From Tetrapisispora phaffii CBS 4417 (lineage: Eukaryota > Ascomycota > Saccharomycetes > Saccharomycetales > Saccharomycetaceae), in assembly GCF_000236905.1 (NCBI RefSeq), contig NC_016524.1:496001-560000 (forward strand): a stretch of 64,000 nucleotides of DNA, written 5' to 3'. The notes under the pieces are model-generated. The model was not told where the DNA came from, did not search any database, and saw only the letters and a program-made list of their open reading frames with translations. The stretch's first letter is position 1. Each line of letters starts with the position of its first letter. The translations under genes and the position numbers were made by a program. This document shows positions 52,973-63,447 of this stretch, piece after piece.

Positions 52973-54283
52973 TTATATTTCTTTTATTTCCTTGATTAAT
53001 TTATTAAGAAGGTCTCTAAATTTCAAATCACTTGATAGATTAACAAAATCATCAACAAACATATTTACCGTTTCATCTTTGTTGATCTCAAGTTCTGTCT
53101 CACTCACCTTGGGTATTATTTCTTCTAATATTTTAATTAATTTATCGGATTGTTTCTTACAATTTGCTTTATTGAAATCATTCTCTGAATGCTTTTTCAA
53201 TTGTGATAATAAGGTTAACAATGGCTTTATATTGACATATAAGTCGTTTCTTTTAGAAGTTGTTAAACCCAAGGATTGATTATAGGAATTCGCTACAAGT
53301 TCTGAGATACTAATAGAATTATGTGTTGTTTCTGGATAAAAACGTAATGTAACTTTGGGGATGTTCAACTCATTGTTTCTTATATCGCCATTTTCCTTCT
53401 CGATTTCGTTTCTAATCGAGTTGATAATTTTAAATTTATTATCGATTTGAGACTCTAAGTTTTCAATATATTTTGTTTTGAATATATCGGTCTCTATAAA
53501 ATCCTTGATAAGTGAACTATCCTTGTTAAAGTTGTTATTATTCATTTTTGTATAATTGTGATAAAATAATTCGTTTTCACTAAATTTAAAAATATTTTGG
53601 AAGAATGCATTATTTAATTTTGTTAAAATACTTTTATCCCAAGCTAATTTCGATATTTTTTCGTCATTAACCAATTTATAGATCATAATCCATTGTTTTA
53701 GTGAAAAGAAAGTATGATTACCATATGATGAAACGTCAAATAAGAAATCAATGAATTGTTTGGAATTTCTTTCAACAGAGACCTTGAATTTTTTTAAAAT
53801 AACATCAATATTGTCAGAGAGTTTAAAAAATAATCTAATAAGGTTATCTAGTAATTCTTCAGATGAAGTAGATGATGCATTAAATCTACAAATGAAATCA
53901 GACACGGCAATTGACCACTGTGATACTATTAGAATATTTGACGTTGTTGAATTCAAATCCTCTTCGATGTGATTATCAGATAGATCTATATCGGTAGCAT
54001 TAGGTTGTGGGGAAATAAAATCAGGGAGCTTATTCAGTTTAAAAGAATTATCATCAAAACATAATTTCGTGAATTCCGTATTTGTAGTTTTCAAGTTAGT
54101 TAGCAATGAATCTATATCATTTGTGACATTCAATATTTGTTGGTAGTTTTGGTACAAAGCTTCTTTAAACTCATCTTTAACTTTAACTGTCTTCTGTGAT
54201 AATTCTATATTATAATCTTTAATTTCAACAATAGTATTCTGTCTAAATAAATCCAATATTTGAGCCTCACTAACTGATGACAT
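52973..54283 (-). CDS. COG1: Cog1, conserved oligomeric Golgi complex subunit
   Basis: Lobe A subunit of the COG tether that acts in retrograde traffic within the Golgi. 436 aa versus 417 in S. cerevisiae. The N-terminus SEAQILDLFRQNTIVEIKDYN followed by a heptad-rich helix (LYQNYQQILNVTNDIDSLLTNLKTT cut at 20 residues as YQQILNVTNDIDSLLTNL) is the typical start of a COG/CATCHR subunit. The remainder is helical, Asn/Lys/Ser-rich and divergent. Order PHM8/SDT1-COG1 on the same strand matches YGL224C-YGL223C. Confidence 0.88.
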   Translation of the reverse strand: MSSVSEAQILDLFRQNTIVEIKDYNIELSQKTVKVKDEFKEALYQNYQQILNVTNDIDSLLTNLKTTNTEFTKLCFDDNSFKLNKLPDFISPQPNATDIDLSDNHIEEDLNSTTSNILIVSQWSIAVSDFICRFNASSTSSEELLDNLIRLFFKLSDNIDVILKKFKVSVERNSKQFIDFLFDVSSYGNHTFFSLKQWIMIYKLVNDEKISKLAWDKSILTKLNNAFFQNIFKFSENELFYHNYTKMNNNNFNKDSSLIKDFIETDIFKTKYIENLESQIDNKFKIINSIRNEIEKENGDIRNNELNIPKVTLRFYPETTHNSISISELVANSYNQSLGLTTSKRNDLYVNIKPLLTLLSQLKKHSENDFNKANCKKQSDKLIKILEEIIPKVSETELEINKDETVNMFVDDFVNLSSDLKFRDLLNKLIKEIKEI

Positions 54284-56163
<1,880 letters not shown>

Positions 56164-56400
56164 GCATAGTTATGCAGCGTTCCAATAATTACGGAATTAA
56201 AATAAATAAGATAAGAAACAATATATATTGTAATATTAATGATTATTTATGATATTCTCTTTTTTAAAAACACACATCTGCAAAAGTTTCAAAAGACGAC
56301 ACTTTATGTACTGGCAGTGGCACATGTATTTCTCTTTTTTTATTTGTATATGATATAGTATGAGTTCTATGTGATGTTGTTGTGAGTTGATAGGTGACCT
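56164..56400. other. Intergenic RVB2 / VMA11
   Basis: 237 bp convergent spacer; 3' untranslated regions only. Confidence 0.7.
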
Positions 56401-56892
56401 CTATTTTTCAGAACCTCTTGTATTCAAGATCAAAGCAATGATCATGCCGTATAAACCCAAGACTTCTGAGAAAATCAAAATCAACACGATCCCTACAAAC
56501 AACCTCGGTTGGTGCATGAACTTCCTTACCCCCACATCACCGACGATACCGATTGCATACCCACTACTCAAACATGCGAAACCAACGCAAAGGCCACAGC
56601 TTAGATGCATAAACCCGTTATACAAAGTGTACTCTTCTGTTGGATTCAAATTACCCGCAATTAGAACAGCAACGACCAAACCATAAATGGCCAGAATACC
56701 GCTCATGACCACTGGAATCAGGGACTTCATTATTAACTCTGGTTTGAAGGTACCGATACCTGAAATACCGATGCCTGACTTGGCAGTGCCTATAGCGGCA
56801 CCTAGACATGAGAGAACCATTGCAGCAGAACAGCCGGCGAAACCAAAGAATGGAGCATAGAATGGAGAATATTCAGATAACTCAGACGACAT
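56401..56892 (-). CDS. VMA11: Vma11, V-ATPase proteolipid c' subunit
   Basis: Proton-carrying ring subunit of the vacuolar ATPase Vo sector, unique to fungi. 163 aa from ATG at 56892; the frame is open up to an ATG at 57051, but those 53 extra codons have no counterpart in the family. Four transmembrane helices; [21 protein letters not shown], then [21 protein letters not shown], and the last helix with the essential Glu in [18 protein letters not shown]. Closer to Vma11 than Vma3 through [23 protein letters not shown] followed by [15 protein letters not shown]. Order RVB2-VMA11-NSL1 matches YPL235W-234C-233W. Base composition begins to rise in GC here. Confidence 0.97.
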   Translation of the reverse strand: MSSELSEYSPFYAPFFGFAGCSAAMVLSCLGAAIGTAKSGIGISGIGTFKPELIMKSLIPVVMSGILAIYGLVVAVLIAGNLNPTEEYTLYNGFMHLSCGLCVGFACLSSGYAIGIVGDVGVRKFMHQPRLFVGIVLILIFSEVLGLYGMIIALILNTRGSEK

Positions 56893-57289
56893 TGTGAAGG
56901 GTGTATGCGTGCGTTGCTGTCTAGAGACCTGAAGATGAGTAAACAGGATGGCCAATTGGCCAAGAGATGTGTGTGTGTATGCAATGTGCGTGTTGTTATA
57001 TATGTTCATGGGTCCCGACGATGTCGCAAGGCACAGCTGTTGTAGCAACATCTGGACTTAGTTGCATCAAAATTTCACTGAACAATTTGTGAAGATGGGA
57101 GACTCGGCTGCGAGCGGCGGGTAACACGTCGCGCCGCCCGCGTGGATGCGAAGCTGTTCAAAATTCCAAACATTGGAATACAAACAAACTCGTGGTCCCA
57201 AACATGGACTATATAAACAGGGCAGGTTTTCAGGAAAGGCGGATGCGAGGAGCGTGAAAGGCGTTCAAGAGGCCAAACGCAAAGCGAAG
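56893..57289. other. Divergent promoter VMA11 / NSL1; left border of GC-rich island
   Basis: 397 bp. GC content climbs sharply from about 57090 (GAGCGGCGGG, CGCGCCGCCCGCG). A TG/CA run is near 56970-56982. No TATA-rich tract of the usual kind on the NSL1 side except TATATAAACAG at about 57210. Confidence 0.6.
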
Positions 57290-57961
57290 ATGAACTCTAA
57301 CGGCAAGATTGCGGTCGGGATCGACGAGCTGGGCAGCATATATGAGCAGCTGCACCGAGAACTGGAAGAACGGATCGAGCTGCATCTACCGGGTGCCGGA
57401 GAGGCCGAGAAATCCAACGAGGTGCGTGTGCTGGTGCAACGGTACCTGGACGACGTGGTGGGCATGTGTGTGAAGTCCATGGACGTCACAGACGCGCCGG
57501 ACGGGGGCGCCGCTGGCGCCCTGGCGGCGGGCGGTGCGCCCAGTCACGTGACAGTGAAGAAACTGCTCGAGAAGAGACAGCGCCATTACGTCGAACCGTT
57601 TGACCTCCAACTGCACGAGGAGGTGCGCGACAAGTACGGCGAGTGGGAGGATTGGGTCGTCCGCGTGTCGGAGATGCGGACGCGCGGGCCGTCGCAGATC
57701 AACGCAGGGTACACCGAGAGGAAAGAAGCGTTTCTGCAGCTGATCGACGAACGAATAGGGCGAGCTCTGCTCGCCCTCGCCAGCGAAAACGACGACGCCC
57801 ATGACACGGGAGCGCCACGCCCCGACGACGTTGCCCGCTGGGAGGGCGCCAAGCACGAGTACATGCAAGCGCTGGCAAGCCTGTCTCGCTGCAGCGAGAC
57901 AGGCTTGAAGCAAGAGCTGGACCGTGCCAAGAACCTGGTGACCTACCTTGAGAACAAGTGA
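57290..57961 (+). CDS. NSL1: Nsl1, MIND kinetochore complex subunit (GC-rich copy)
   Basis: Component of the Mtw1/MIND complex linking centromeric chromatin to Ndc80. 223 aa from ATG at 57290; 216 in S. cerevisiae. An in-frame ATG at 57146 would add 48 residues without family support. Family-like segments: IDELGSIYEQLHRELEERIELHLP, PFDLQLHEEVRDKYGEWEDWV (cut here as PFDLQLHEEVRDKYGEWED), GPSQINAGYTERKEAFLQ, and a C-terminal coiled coil. An Ala/Gly run (DGGAAGALAAGGAP) replaces a short linker. Third positions are almost all G or C, unlike every gene before 56 kb. Two perfect palindromes lie inside the coding sequence. Position after VMA11 matches YPL233W. Confidence 0.93.
   Translation: MNSNGKIAVGIDELGSIYEQLHRELEERIELHLPGAGEAEKSNEVRVLVQRYLDDVVGMCVKSMDVTDAPDGGAAGALAAGGAPSHVTVKKLLEKRQRHYVEPFDLQLHEEVRDKYGEWEDWVVRVSEMRTRGPSQINAGYTERKEAFLQLIDERIGRALLALASENDDAHDTGAPRPDDVARWEGAKHEYMQALASLSRCSETGLKQELDRAKNLVTYLENK
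57757..57777. repeat. Hairpin inside NSL1 coding region
   Basis: AGGGCGAGC, TCT loop, GCTCGCCCT: perfect 9-bp arms, coding Gly-Arg-Ala-Leu-Leu-Ala-Leu. Confidence 0.95.
57876..57907. repeat. 32-bp perfect palindrome inside NSL1 coding region
   Basis: CAAGCCTGTCTCGCTG followed with no spacer by its exact reverse complement CAGCGAGACAGGCTTG. Codes for part of ALASLSRCSETGLK in the variable stretch before the last coiled coil. By far the longest perfect palindrome I noticed in the window. Confidence 0.98.
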
Positions 57962-58273
57962 GCGCAGCGCGCCTTGTCATTCCCAATTGACATTGCCAAG
58001 AGAAAAAGGTAACTGACGGCCGACCGGGCCGGCCGCGGGCGTGCCACAAACACAAATGCACACACCCGGATCGGGAAGCGTCGACACACACTTTTCCTGC
58101 CCCCCAGCGCGCACACCGACAGCGGGAGACGAAGGCCGGCAACCGCTGGGCATACGACCGCGCTGCCTGGACCTGGCCATGGCCGCTTCGGGAAACAGCC
58201 AATCAGTCACCACTACCACCCCGCGCACACGCCGCGGCCCTCCGCCAGACGTGTAACTACCAAGAAATAAACT

Positions 58274-58289
58274 CGGGCTGCGCAGCCCG
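58274..58289. repeat. 16-bp perfect palindrome in GC-rich spacer
   Basis: CGGGCTGCGCAGCCCG, identical on both strands. Confidence 0.95.
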
Positions 58290-58688
58290 CGCATATCAGT
58301 ATGTGCGTCGACACAGTCGCACACCCGGACGGCCGGTCTCGGTGCTGTTGGCAGAGAGTGCAACGGTTCACGTAGCGCTGGCGGTGCCGTTCTGGGCTGT
58401 GCCGGGCGCGCGCGCGTCTCTCAATCGCAACGTTGCAACGTCTCGCGAGGCGGCCGTTTTCCCTTCCCTCTGTGCGGTCGGCGCATGTAACCACTATCCC
58501 AGCTTTCCGGAGGAGGTGTAGCGAGTGTATCCCATGCAACATGCAGACAGACATGCATGTTATGATGTGCTAGCTATCGTCCAACCGCACCATTTCCAGC
58601 TTGCAGTCCAAGAATTTGTTTTTTCCTTTCTTCTGTTTATCGCTACTATGCTAATCAGCTTACCTCAATCTTGGTATTTTCTCTTCTC

Positions 58689-58700
58689 TATATATATATA
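58689..58700 (+). promoter_or_regulatory. TATA box of USV1
   Basis: TATATATATATA about 120 nt before the ATG at 58820, standing alone in GC-richer surroundings, as expected for a TATA-dependent stress-responsive gene. A pyrimidine tract follows (TTTTTTCGTTCTCTCTTTG). Confidence 0.65.
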
Positions 58701-58819
58701 AGCGCTCTATGTTATACGTTCATATTTTTTCGTTCTCTCTTTGCCCCCCTCCGTTGCGTGTTTGTTAAGTAGCACCGTTGACCATACGCCGCTACTCTAC
58801 GCAACCGCACTCTGTCACT

Positions 58820-59743
58820 ATGAAGTCGAAATCTCCTGCCCCCACCAAACGTCCTGCCTCCAACAAAAAGAAATTCAAATGCGAAGGGTTTGGCGAATGC
58901 AAAATGGCTTTCACCCGGCAGGAGCATCTGGCAAGGCACCAGCGCAGACACACGGGGGAAAAGCCGTTCCAATGTGAGATCTGCTTGAAGTTTTTCAGCA
59001 GGTTCGACAACATGAACCAGCACAGGGACGCCGTCCATCTGACAAGAAGGTCCGGGAGTGCAAAACAATTCATCATCGAGCAAAATATACATTCCTCCAT
59101 GAACATGCTGCCCTCCGATTCCACCATGCAGCTGAATACTCAGCAGTACATGATGCAGAACCCGTCGTACTTATCAGTGTGTCAGCATACGACTCCGCAT
59201 CAAAATAACGTGATGGTGCAGTCCGTGCTGCAACATCCGTCATTCCAACGCTCGTCTTCGCCTCTGCTACGATCGCAGTCGCTTTTACAGCCACAAGCAA
59301 AGTCGCTCCCCACGCCGCAGTTGGTGCGTCGCACCTCGCCGCTTCCATATTTGCACCCTCAACAGCAATTCATGGCGCCAATGCCCCAGACTTATATTGA
59401 CACACCAAGAGGAACGAATTCGCCGGTCAGCATGATGGGCGGTGCCTCCGGCCTGCGTCATATTAAACTACCCCCAATCATTTTCAACACGGCTGAAACA
59501 AACTCCATGCCAAAGGACTCCATATCGGCGCCCGCGATCAATCCATACAGACCCCACTCTCCACTGGACCAAACAACGCTTAGTTCCATGAGAGTGTTGG
59601 CTCCACATCACAACAACACGAATCCGAATAGTTTCAACAATCTGAACATGTCGTCGACGTCGAATCAAGCCAATTCAAATGTAAGACTACCCATGCTGTC
59701 GACCGCATTGGGTGACCATGCATCAAATATTATCTCCCGTTGA
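58820..59743 (+). CDS. USV1: C2H2 zinc-finger factor of the USV1/RGM1 pair
   Basis: DNA-binding transcription factor; Usv1 governs non-fermentative growth and salt-stress genes in yeast. The frame is open from TTG at 58778; the first ATG at 58820 gives 307 aa. Two C2H2 fingers at residues 21-73: finger 1 has Cys21, Cys27, His40, His44 (with five residues between the cysteines), the linker TGEKPF, and finger 2 has Cys52, Cys55, His68, His73. RQEHLARH and RFDNMNQH are the recognition helices. The rest is Gln/Asn/Ser/Pro-rich with no further domain. Position near ALG5 matches YPL230W; RGM1 (YMR182C) is the duplicate. GC-rich codons reflect the island. Confidence 0.88.
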   Translation: MKSKSPAPTKRPASNKKKFKCEGFGECKMAFTRQEHLARHQRRHTGEKPFQCEICLKFFSRFDNMNQHRDAVHLTRRSGSAKQFIIEQNIHSSMNMLPSDSTMQLNTQQYMMQNPSYLSVCQHTTPHQNNVMVQSVLQHPSFQRSSSPLLRSQSLLQPQAKSLPTPQLVRRTSPLPYLHPQQQFMAPMPQTYIDTPRGTNSPVSMMGGASGLRHIKLPPIIFNTAETNSMPKDSISAPAINPYRPHSPLDQTTLSSMRVLAPHHNNTNPNSFNNLNMSSTSNQANSNVRLPMLSTALGDHASNIISR

Positions 59744-59915
59744 CCATCCAGCGACGTTTCACACGCGCCCCCTTTCTCTGCATTAGCAATCTAGACTCAT
59801 TTATTGTATGTACATATGGAAACCTTGTCAAGTATACTTGTTCTCAACGCGGTCGTTGTGTCTATTACTCGTATATATGTATACATCTATATTTATGAAT
59901 TTGATAAAAAATTAT

Positions 59916-60941
59916 CTAACATTCTTTTGAATCATTATATACACCAAGTAAATATGCCATTCTGATAACGACTAAGTCAATAGCCATATTAATACTGTCT
60001 CTTGCCAAATCAACTTTCGATCCATCAACTTCGTGCCAGGACACGGGAACCTCGACAATTGAAATCCCCTTTCTTATCCCCAGCATCAAGATCTCGACAT
60101 CGAAAATCCAGCCCTCGGTGTGCAAATACGGCAATATCTCATGGATAGACTGTCGGTTGAACAGTTTGAACCCGCATTGCGTGTCCTTGATAGATCTGAT
60201 CCCGAACAGATACACCAATGCATGGAACCCGTACATCAATGTGTTCCTCAAAAATGATCTCTTCACAACAGCTTCTGTGTTAACCATGTGTGCACGAGAT
60301 CCGATCGCAATAGCCGCTTTGGGTGAGTTATCTTTAATGTCTTGGGTTTCTTGTTCTTGAATGCTCTCAATCAGTTTAGAAGCGTCACTGAACTTACTTG
60401 CACCGTCAGCATCGGCAAATAAACCGTATTTGCCTTGAATACGTAATAAACCATGTCTCACTGCACCACCTTTACCTCTGTTCTTAGCTAACTTTATGAC
60501 TTTCAACTCGTTGTTTTTGAGGTTGAATTTTTCCTTAGACAAATCTAAACAAAATTTGGTTGTGCCGTCACTTGAACCATCATCAACGATAATAATCTCC
60601 CATTGGTTTGGAAAACTTTTCTGCAAATGCTCAACTGCTTCTGTTAGCATTGTTTCTATTCTCTTAGTTTCGTTGTAACTTGGGACTACAACAGATAATA
60701 GTACATCTCCGGTGCTATCGATATTGTCTTTCGTTACTTTTGTAACATCTTGTTTAACCTCATGACCATTGGAATCAATACTGACGATAAATGTATCCTC
60801 TTCCGGTAATGCTGCTCTAGGGTTGTGTGAAAATGCATATATAATTAGATATAATGACGAAACTATTAGGATTATAACGGTTAGCGCTAAGCCTGCCAGA
60901 CTCATTCCATTCAATTTACCACAAATGAGTGTAAAGTTCAT
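59916..60941 (-). CDS. ALG5: Alg5, UDP-glucose:dolichyl-phosphate glucosyltransferase
   Basis: ER membrane enzyme making dolichyl-phosphate-glucose for N-glycan precursor assembly. 341 aa; 334 in S. cerevisiae. An N-terminal transmembrane anchor is at about 14-36 (LAGLALTVIILIVSSLYLIIYAF, residues split by the membrane). The GT2 domain follows: LSVVVPSYNETKRIETML near 83, IIIVDDGSSDGT near 116, KNRGKGGAVRHGL near 150, the metal-binding FADADGASKF near 173, and DTQCGFKLFNRQ near 260. Returns to normal AT-rich composition. Converges with USV1; corresponds to YPL227C. Confidence 0.97.
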   Translation of the reverse strand: MNFTLICGKLNGMSLAGLALTVIILIVSSLYLIIYAFSHNPRAALPEEDTFIVSIDSNGHEVKQDVTKVTKDNIDSTGDVLLSVVVPSYNETKRIETMLTEAVEHLQKSFPNQWEIIIVDDGSSDGTTKFCLDLSKEKFNLKNNELKVIKLAKNRGKGGAVRHGLLRIQGKYGLFADADGASKFSDASKLIESIQEQETQDIKDNSPKAAIAIGSRAHMVNTEAVVKRSFLRNTLMYGFHALVYLFGIRSIKDTQCGFKLFNRQSIHEILPYLHTEGWIFDVEILMLGIRKGISIVEVPVSWHEVDGSKVDLARDSINMAIDLVVIRMAYLLGVYNDSKEC

Positions 60942-61518
60942 TTTATTTACCTCAATATCTATTGCTAAATTATTCTGCTAACACAGTTTTGCGTTCACTT
61001 GTATCTGTTTATATCAGCATATATGTAAATAGTTTTAAATTTATTTAGAAAATCTAACTCTTCTAATTAAAACAATTTCAATCAAAAGACTTCCTTTGTG
61101 CATCTTCTGAATTAGAAACAAATCTATTGTTTTGTCAATTAATTTGATAGTTAAGTATTGTTCTTAGCCTTTATTTGGTCAACAGTATCTCTCTTGTCCG
61201 AAATTTGGAAAATACACGAACTTTCAAAACTGTTCTAGTAAGTGTCAAGATATTTAGTCACGTGATTGACTGGCTATTTGAGTTAACGTGTCACTGTATA
61301 ACAACAGACTGTCGTTTTTGTAATGAGATTAATCATAGTTTAGTAGTGGGCCTGAGCATATCTTGTCCAAGGTTAAATTGATTGCTGACACTGATGTGCT
61401 GCGTATATGAAAACGAAACTGGTTTATATCCATTAGAAAATTATGAGATTTTGGAAATATATACGTGATCCATGCCAAATTATTTATGATAAGTATGAGT
61501 AGTTTAAACTATGGTTGT
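60942..61518. other. Intergenic, ALG5 promoter / SPT21 3' end
   Basis: 577 bp. CET1/CTL1, expected nearby in the ancestral order, is absent. Contains the TCACGTGA E-box (separate entry). A 68-codon plus-strand frame at 61175 has no recognisable content. Confidence 0.6.
61258..61265. promoter_or_regulatory. TCACGTGA E-box (Cbf1-type) upstream of ALG5
   Basis: Palindromic TCACGTGA about 320 nt upstream of the ALG5 start; preferred site of Cbf1 and related bHLH factors. It is too isolated to be a centromere CDEI: no AT-rich element or CDEIII core is at the right distance and orientation. Confidence 0.5.
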
Positions 61519-63447
61519 TTACTTTTGAAAGTCATCCAATGCGTCGCTTGAGTTAGCTAAATATGATGAGACAGGAGTGGAGTTATGACTGTTTTGGTAG
61601 TTGTAAGATTTTACATTAATATATGAAGAAAATAATTCATTCTTATCATCAGAATTGATAGGGTCAACACTGTCATTATCATTATCATCAGTTGCTTGAT
61701 ATTGGAACATATTCACTGGTGAAGATGGTATTGTCCTTTGCTTCTTTATATTATTGTTCACTTCATATTCCAATTCACTTTCGCACGGACGTTTTGATGT
61801 GACATTGATGGAATTTACAAAATTGTCTGAGATTTCTACTGATTTTTCACCATCAGGAGAATTAATTACTGAAGTTGGAGCAAACACAATTGAAGTATTA
61901 TCAACATCATTAGAATTATCTAAATCTGCGTTTATGTTACCATTATTATGTTGTTTCGTCATAGGAGAGGTCCTACCAATTTCATTCGTTACTGCAGTCT
62001 GCATGTCTACTGCCTGAACTTCAAAATCATTAGAATTAGGGAAATCATTATCTAATTCCTCTGTTTGATTAGTATTGCAAGCGTTGGCATCGTTAGGTGT
62101 GGTAAAAAGAGCGTTGACATTGACAGATTCATTATTAATAATCGATGAGTTGAAAATATCATAATCATCTAACCAATCTAAATCTTTCTTCAAATTGAAA
62201 TCAGGTGAGGTTAATAAATTAAAAGCATTAGCATTACTGTTCATATTAATTGCAGAACTGTTAGGTTTTCCATTAAGAGTTGAAGGTTGAATATTTTCCT
62301 TGTCTGCTTCCAGTGAATTTTGTTCTTCAAAATTAGTGACTTTCTTCAAATTACTACTTAGTTTATTATTGGCAAAATTAGCAATATCACCAAAATCAAT
62401 TGAATTTTTTCTATGAATTTGATTTATATTTTTAGTAGATTTTTCCTTAAACGTAGCAGATGCAAAATTTGATTCCATTATTACGGGTGTTGTGTTCATT
62501 CTGTGAGCTCTGGTAGCGGTGTTAGGATTTGGACTTTTAACAAATTTTGTGGTCTTTTTTTTCTTTAACATAAAATCAAACCTTTTACTAACTGAATCAT
62601 TAATTTTAACCTTACTATTTATGTTTACACGTCCCTTTTGGCTATTGTTGGTTGGTTGATTACATGAATTCTTGGTTTCATTTTGTTTGTCAGCCATATA
62701 AATTTTATGTGCAATAGAACTTGCAGGTAAAGCTTGCCCAGGAACTTGCATTGGGTTCCATATTGGTAATGATTGTGTCCTTATGGCCTTTGGAGCAGGT
62801 TTAGGATTCGTTTGTCTTTTTACTGCTGATCGTACTCCTTTTACAGCTGGTTTGACGTATTTTGTAGCTGCAGGTTTAACTGTTTGTTTAAAGATTTTTG
62901 AAAATTGTAATTTTATTTCCAAAGTTTCTATGCTAACATTATCCTTTAGTTTACCCATTAGTTTATTATTACCTTTTTTGCTGGAATTTATGTAGGATTT
63001 TTTTAACAAAGATGCAAAGTTAGAGCAAACGCTCCCTATTACAATTAATTCATCTTCATCTTCATTTTCTATCGCAGAACTTTTAACCATAAGTTCTTTA
63101 TTCTCTTTCTGAGATCGTATTTTCGATAAGAAACCTAAGCTCACTAAAGGTTCTCCAATTTCACAAACATCTTTATAATATATATTGTAATCGAACCCCT
63201 GTGTTTCCACTTTATGGTCTATTAATTCTGGTGAACTTTCGTAAATTTCATCTAAAACATCATGTAGTGGCACAGCACCAATTTTAGAATTGATTGTTTC
63301 ATTATTATCTCCACCGCTGTTTAATGCGACAGTCATTACTTGAACTTCTTTAGAAGTCTTGGATCTTGAGAGGTATGTGGTTACGATGGATTCACTATTT
63401 TCTAAAGAATATAGAATTTTTAAATTCATATAAACTGATTCAGACAT
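61519..63447 (-). CDS. SPT21: Spt21-like histone-gene regulator
   Basis: Spt21 activates histone gene transcription with Spt10 and affects telomeric silencing. 642 aa; about 758 in S. cerevisiae. The N-terminal ~180 residues form the conserved domain: MNLKILYSLENSESIVTTYL, VQVMTVALN, IGAVPLHDVLDEIYESSPEL, DYNIYYKD, EPLVSLGFLSKI, then VIGSVCSNFASLL. After a basic stretch (VKPAATKYVKPAVKGVRSAVK) comes RTQSLPIWNPMQ...SIAHKIYMADK, another family-like signature. The remainder is Asn/Ser-rich. Identification is by these segments plus synteny: SPT21 (YMR179W) belongs to the sister region of USV1-ALG5. An MCB site lies upstream, fitting G1/S expression. Confidence 0.85.
   Translation of the reverse strand: MSESVYMNLKILYSLENSESIVTTYLSRSKTSKEVQVMTVALNSGGDNNETINSKIGAVPLHDVLDEIYESSPELIDHKVETQGFDYNIYYKDVCEIGEPLVSLGFLSKIRSQKENKELMVKSSAIENEDEDELIVIGSVCSNFASLLKKSYINSSKKGNNKLMGKLKDNVSIETLEIKLQFSKIFKQTVKPAATKYVKPAVKGVRSAVKRQTNPKPAPKAIRTQSLPIWNPMQVPGQALPASSIAHKIYMADKQNETKNSCNQPTNNSQKGRVNINSKVKINDSVSKRFDFMLKKKKTTKFVKSPNPNTATRAHRMNTTPVIMESNFASATFKEKSTKNINQIHRKNSIDFGDIANFANNKLSSNLKKVTNFEEQNSLEADKENIQPSTLNGKPNSSAINMNSNANAFNLLTSPDFNLKKDLDWLDDYDIFNSSIINNESVNVNALFTTPNDANACNTNQTEELDNDFPNSNDFEVQAVDMQTAVTNEIGRTSPMTKQHNNGNINADLDNSNDVDNTSIVFAPTSVINSPDGEKSVEISDNFVNSINVTSKRPCESELEYEVNNNIKKQRTIPSSPVNMFQYQATDDNDNDSVDPINSDDKNELFSSYINVKSYNYQNSHNSTPVSSYLANSSDALDDFQK

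Larger units (their letters stand above)
57962..58819. other. GC-rich spacer NSL1 / USV1
   Basis: 858 bp. Very GC-rich to about 58520, then normal toward the USV1 promoter. SSO1 and FAS2, which separate NSL1 from USV1 in S. cerevisiae, are missing. Open frames of 70-170 codons occur in several frames on both strands, expected in GC-rich DNA because stop codons are rare; none shows recognisable protein sequence. Contains the 16-bp palindrome at 58274-58289 and a 10-bp one (GCAACGTTGC) at about 58427-58436. Confidence 0.65.
56900..59780. other. GC-rich island
   Basis: Base composition shifts from AT-rich to strongly GC-rich, peaking at about 57100-58500 (51 of 60 bases are G or C in 57481-57540), stays elevated through USV1, and falls back by about 59800. 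It covers NSL1, an 858-bp spacer and USV1, and includes several perfect palindromes and a CG run (GCGCGCGCGC near 58406-58417). Borders are gradual by eye. Confidence 0.9.

Noticed and set aside
56893..57051. 53-codon N-terminal extension of VMA11
   Set aside because: No V-ATPase proteolipid has it; the sequence is low-complexity and overlaps the promoter. ATG at 56892 gives the family length.
57386..58554. Several long minus-strand frames (57386-57913, 57699-58202, 57977-58363, 58213-58554)
   Set aside because: Stop codons are rare in GC-rich DNA, so overlapping frames are open on both strands. None resembles a known protein and they conflict with NSL1.
61180..61270. TCACGTGA plus TCCGAAA as a point centromere
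   Set aside because: Spacing (about 60 bp) and orientation are wrong and the DNA between is not AT-rich enough.
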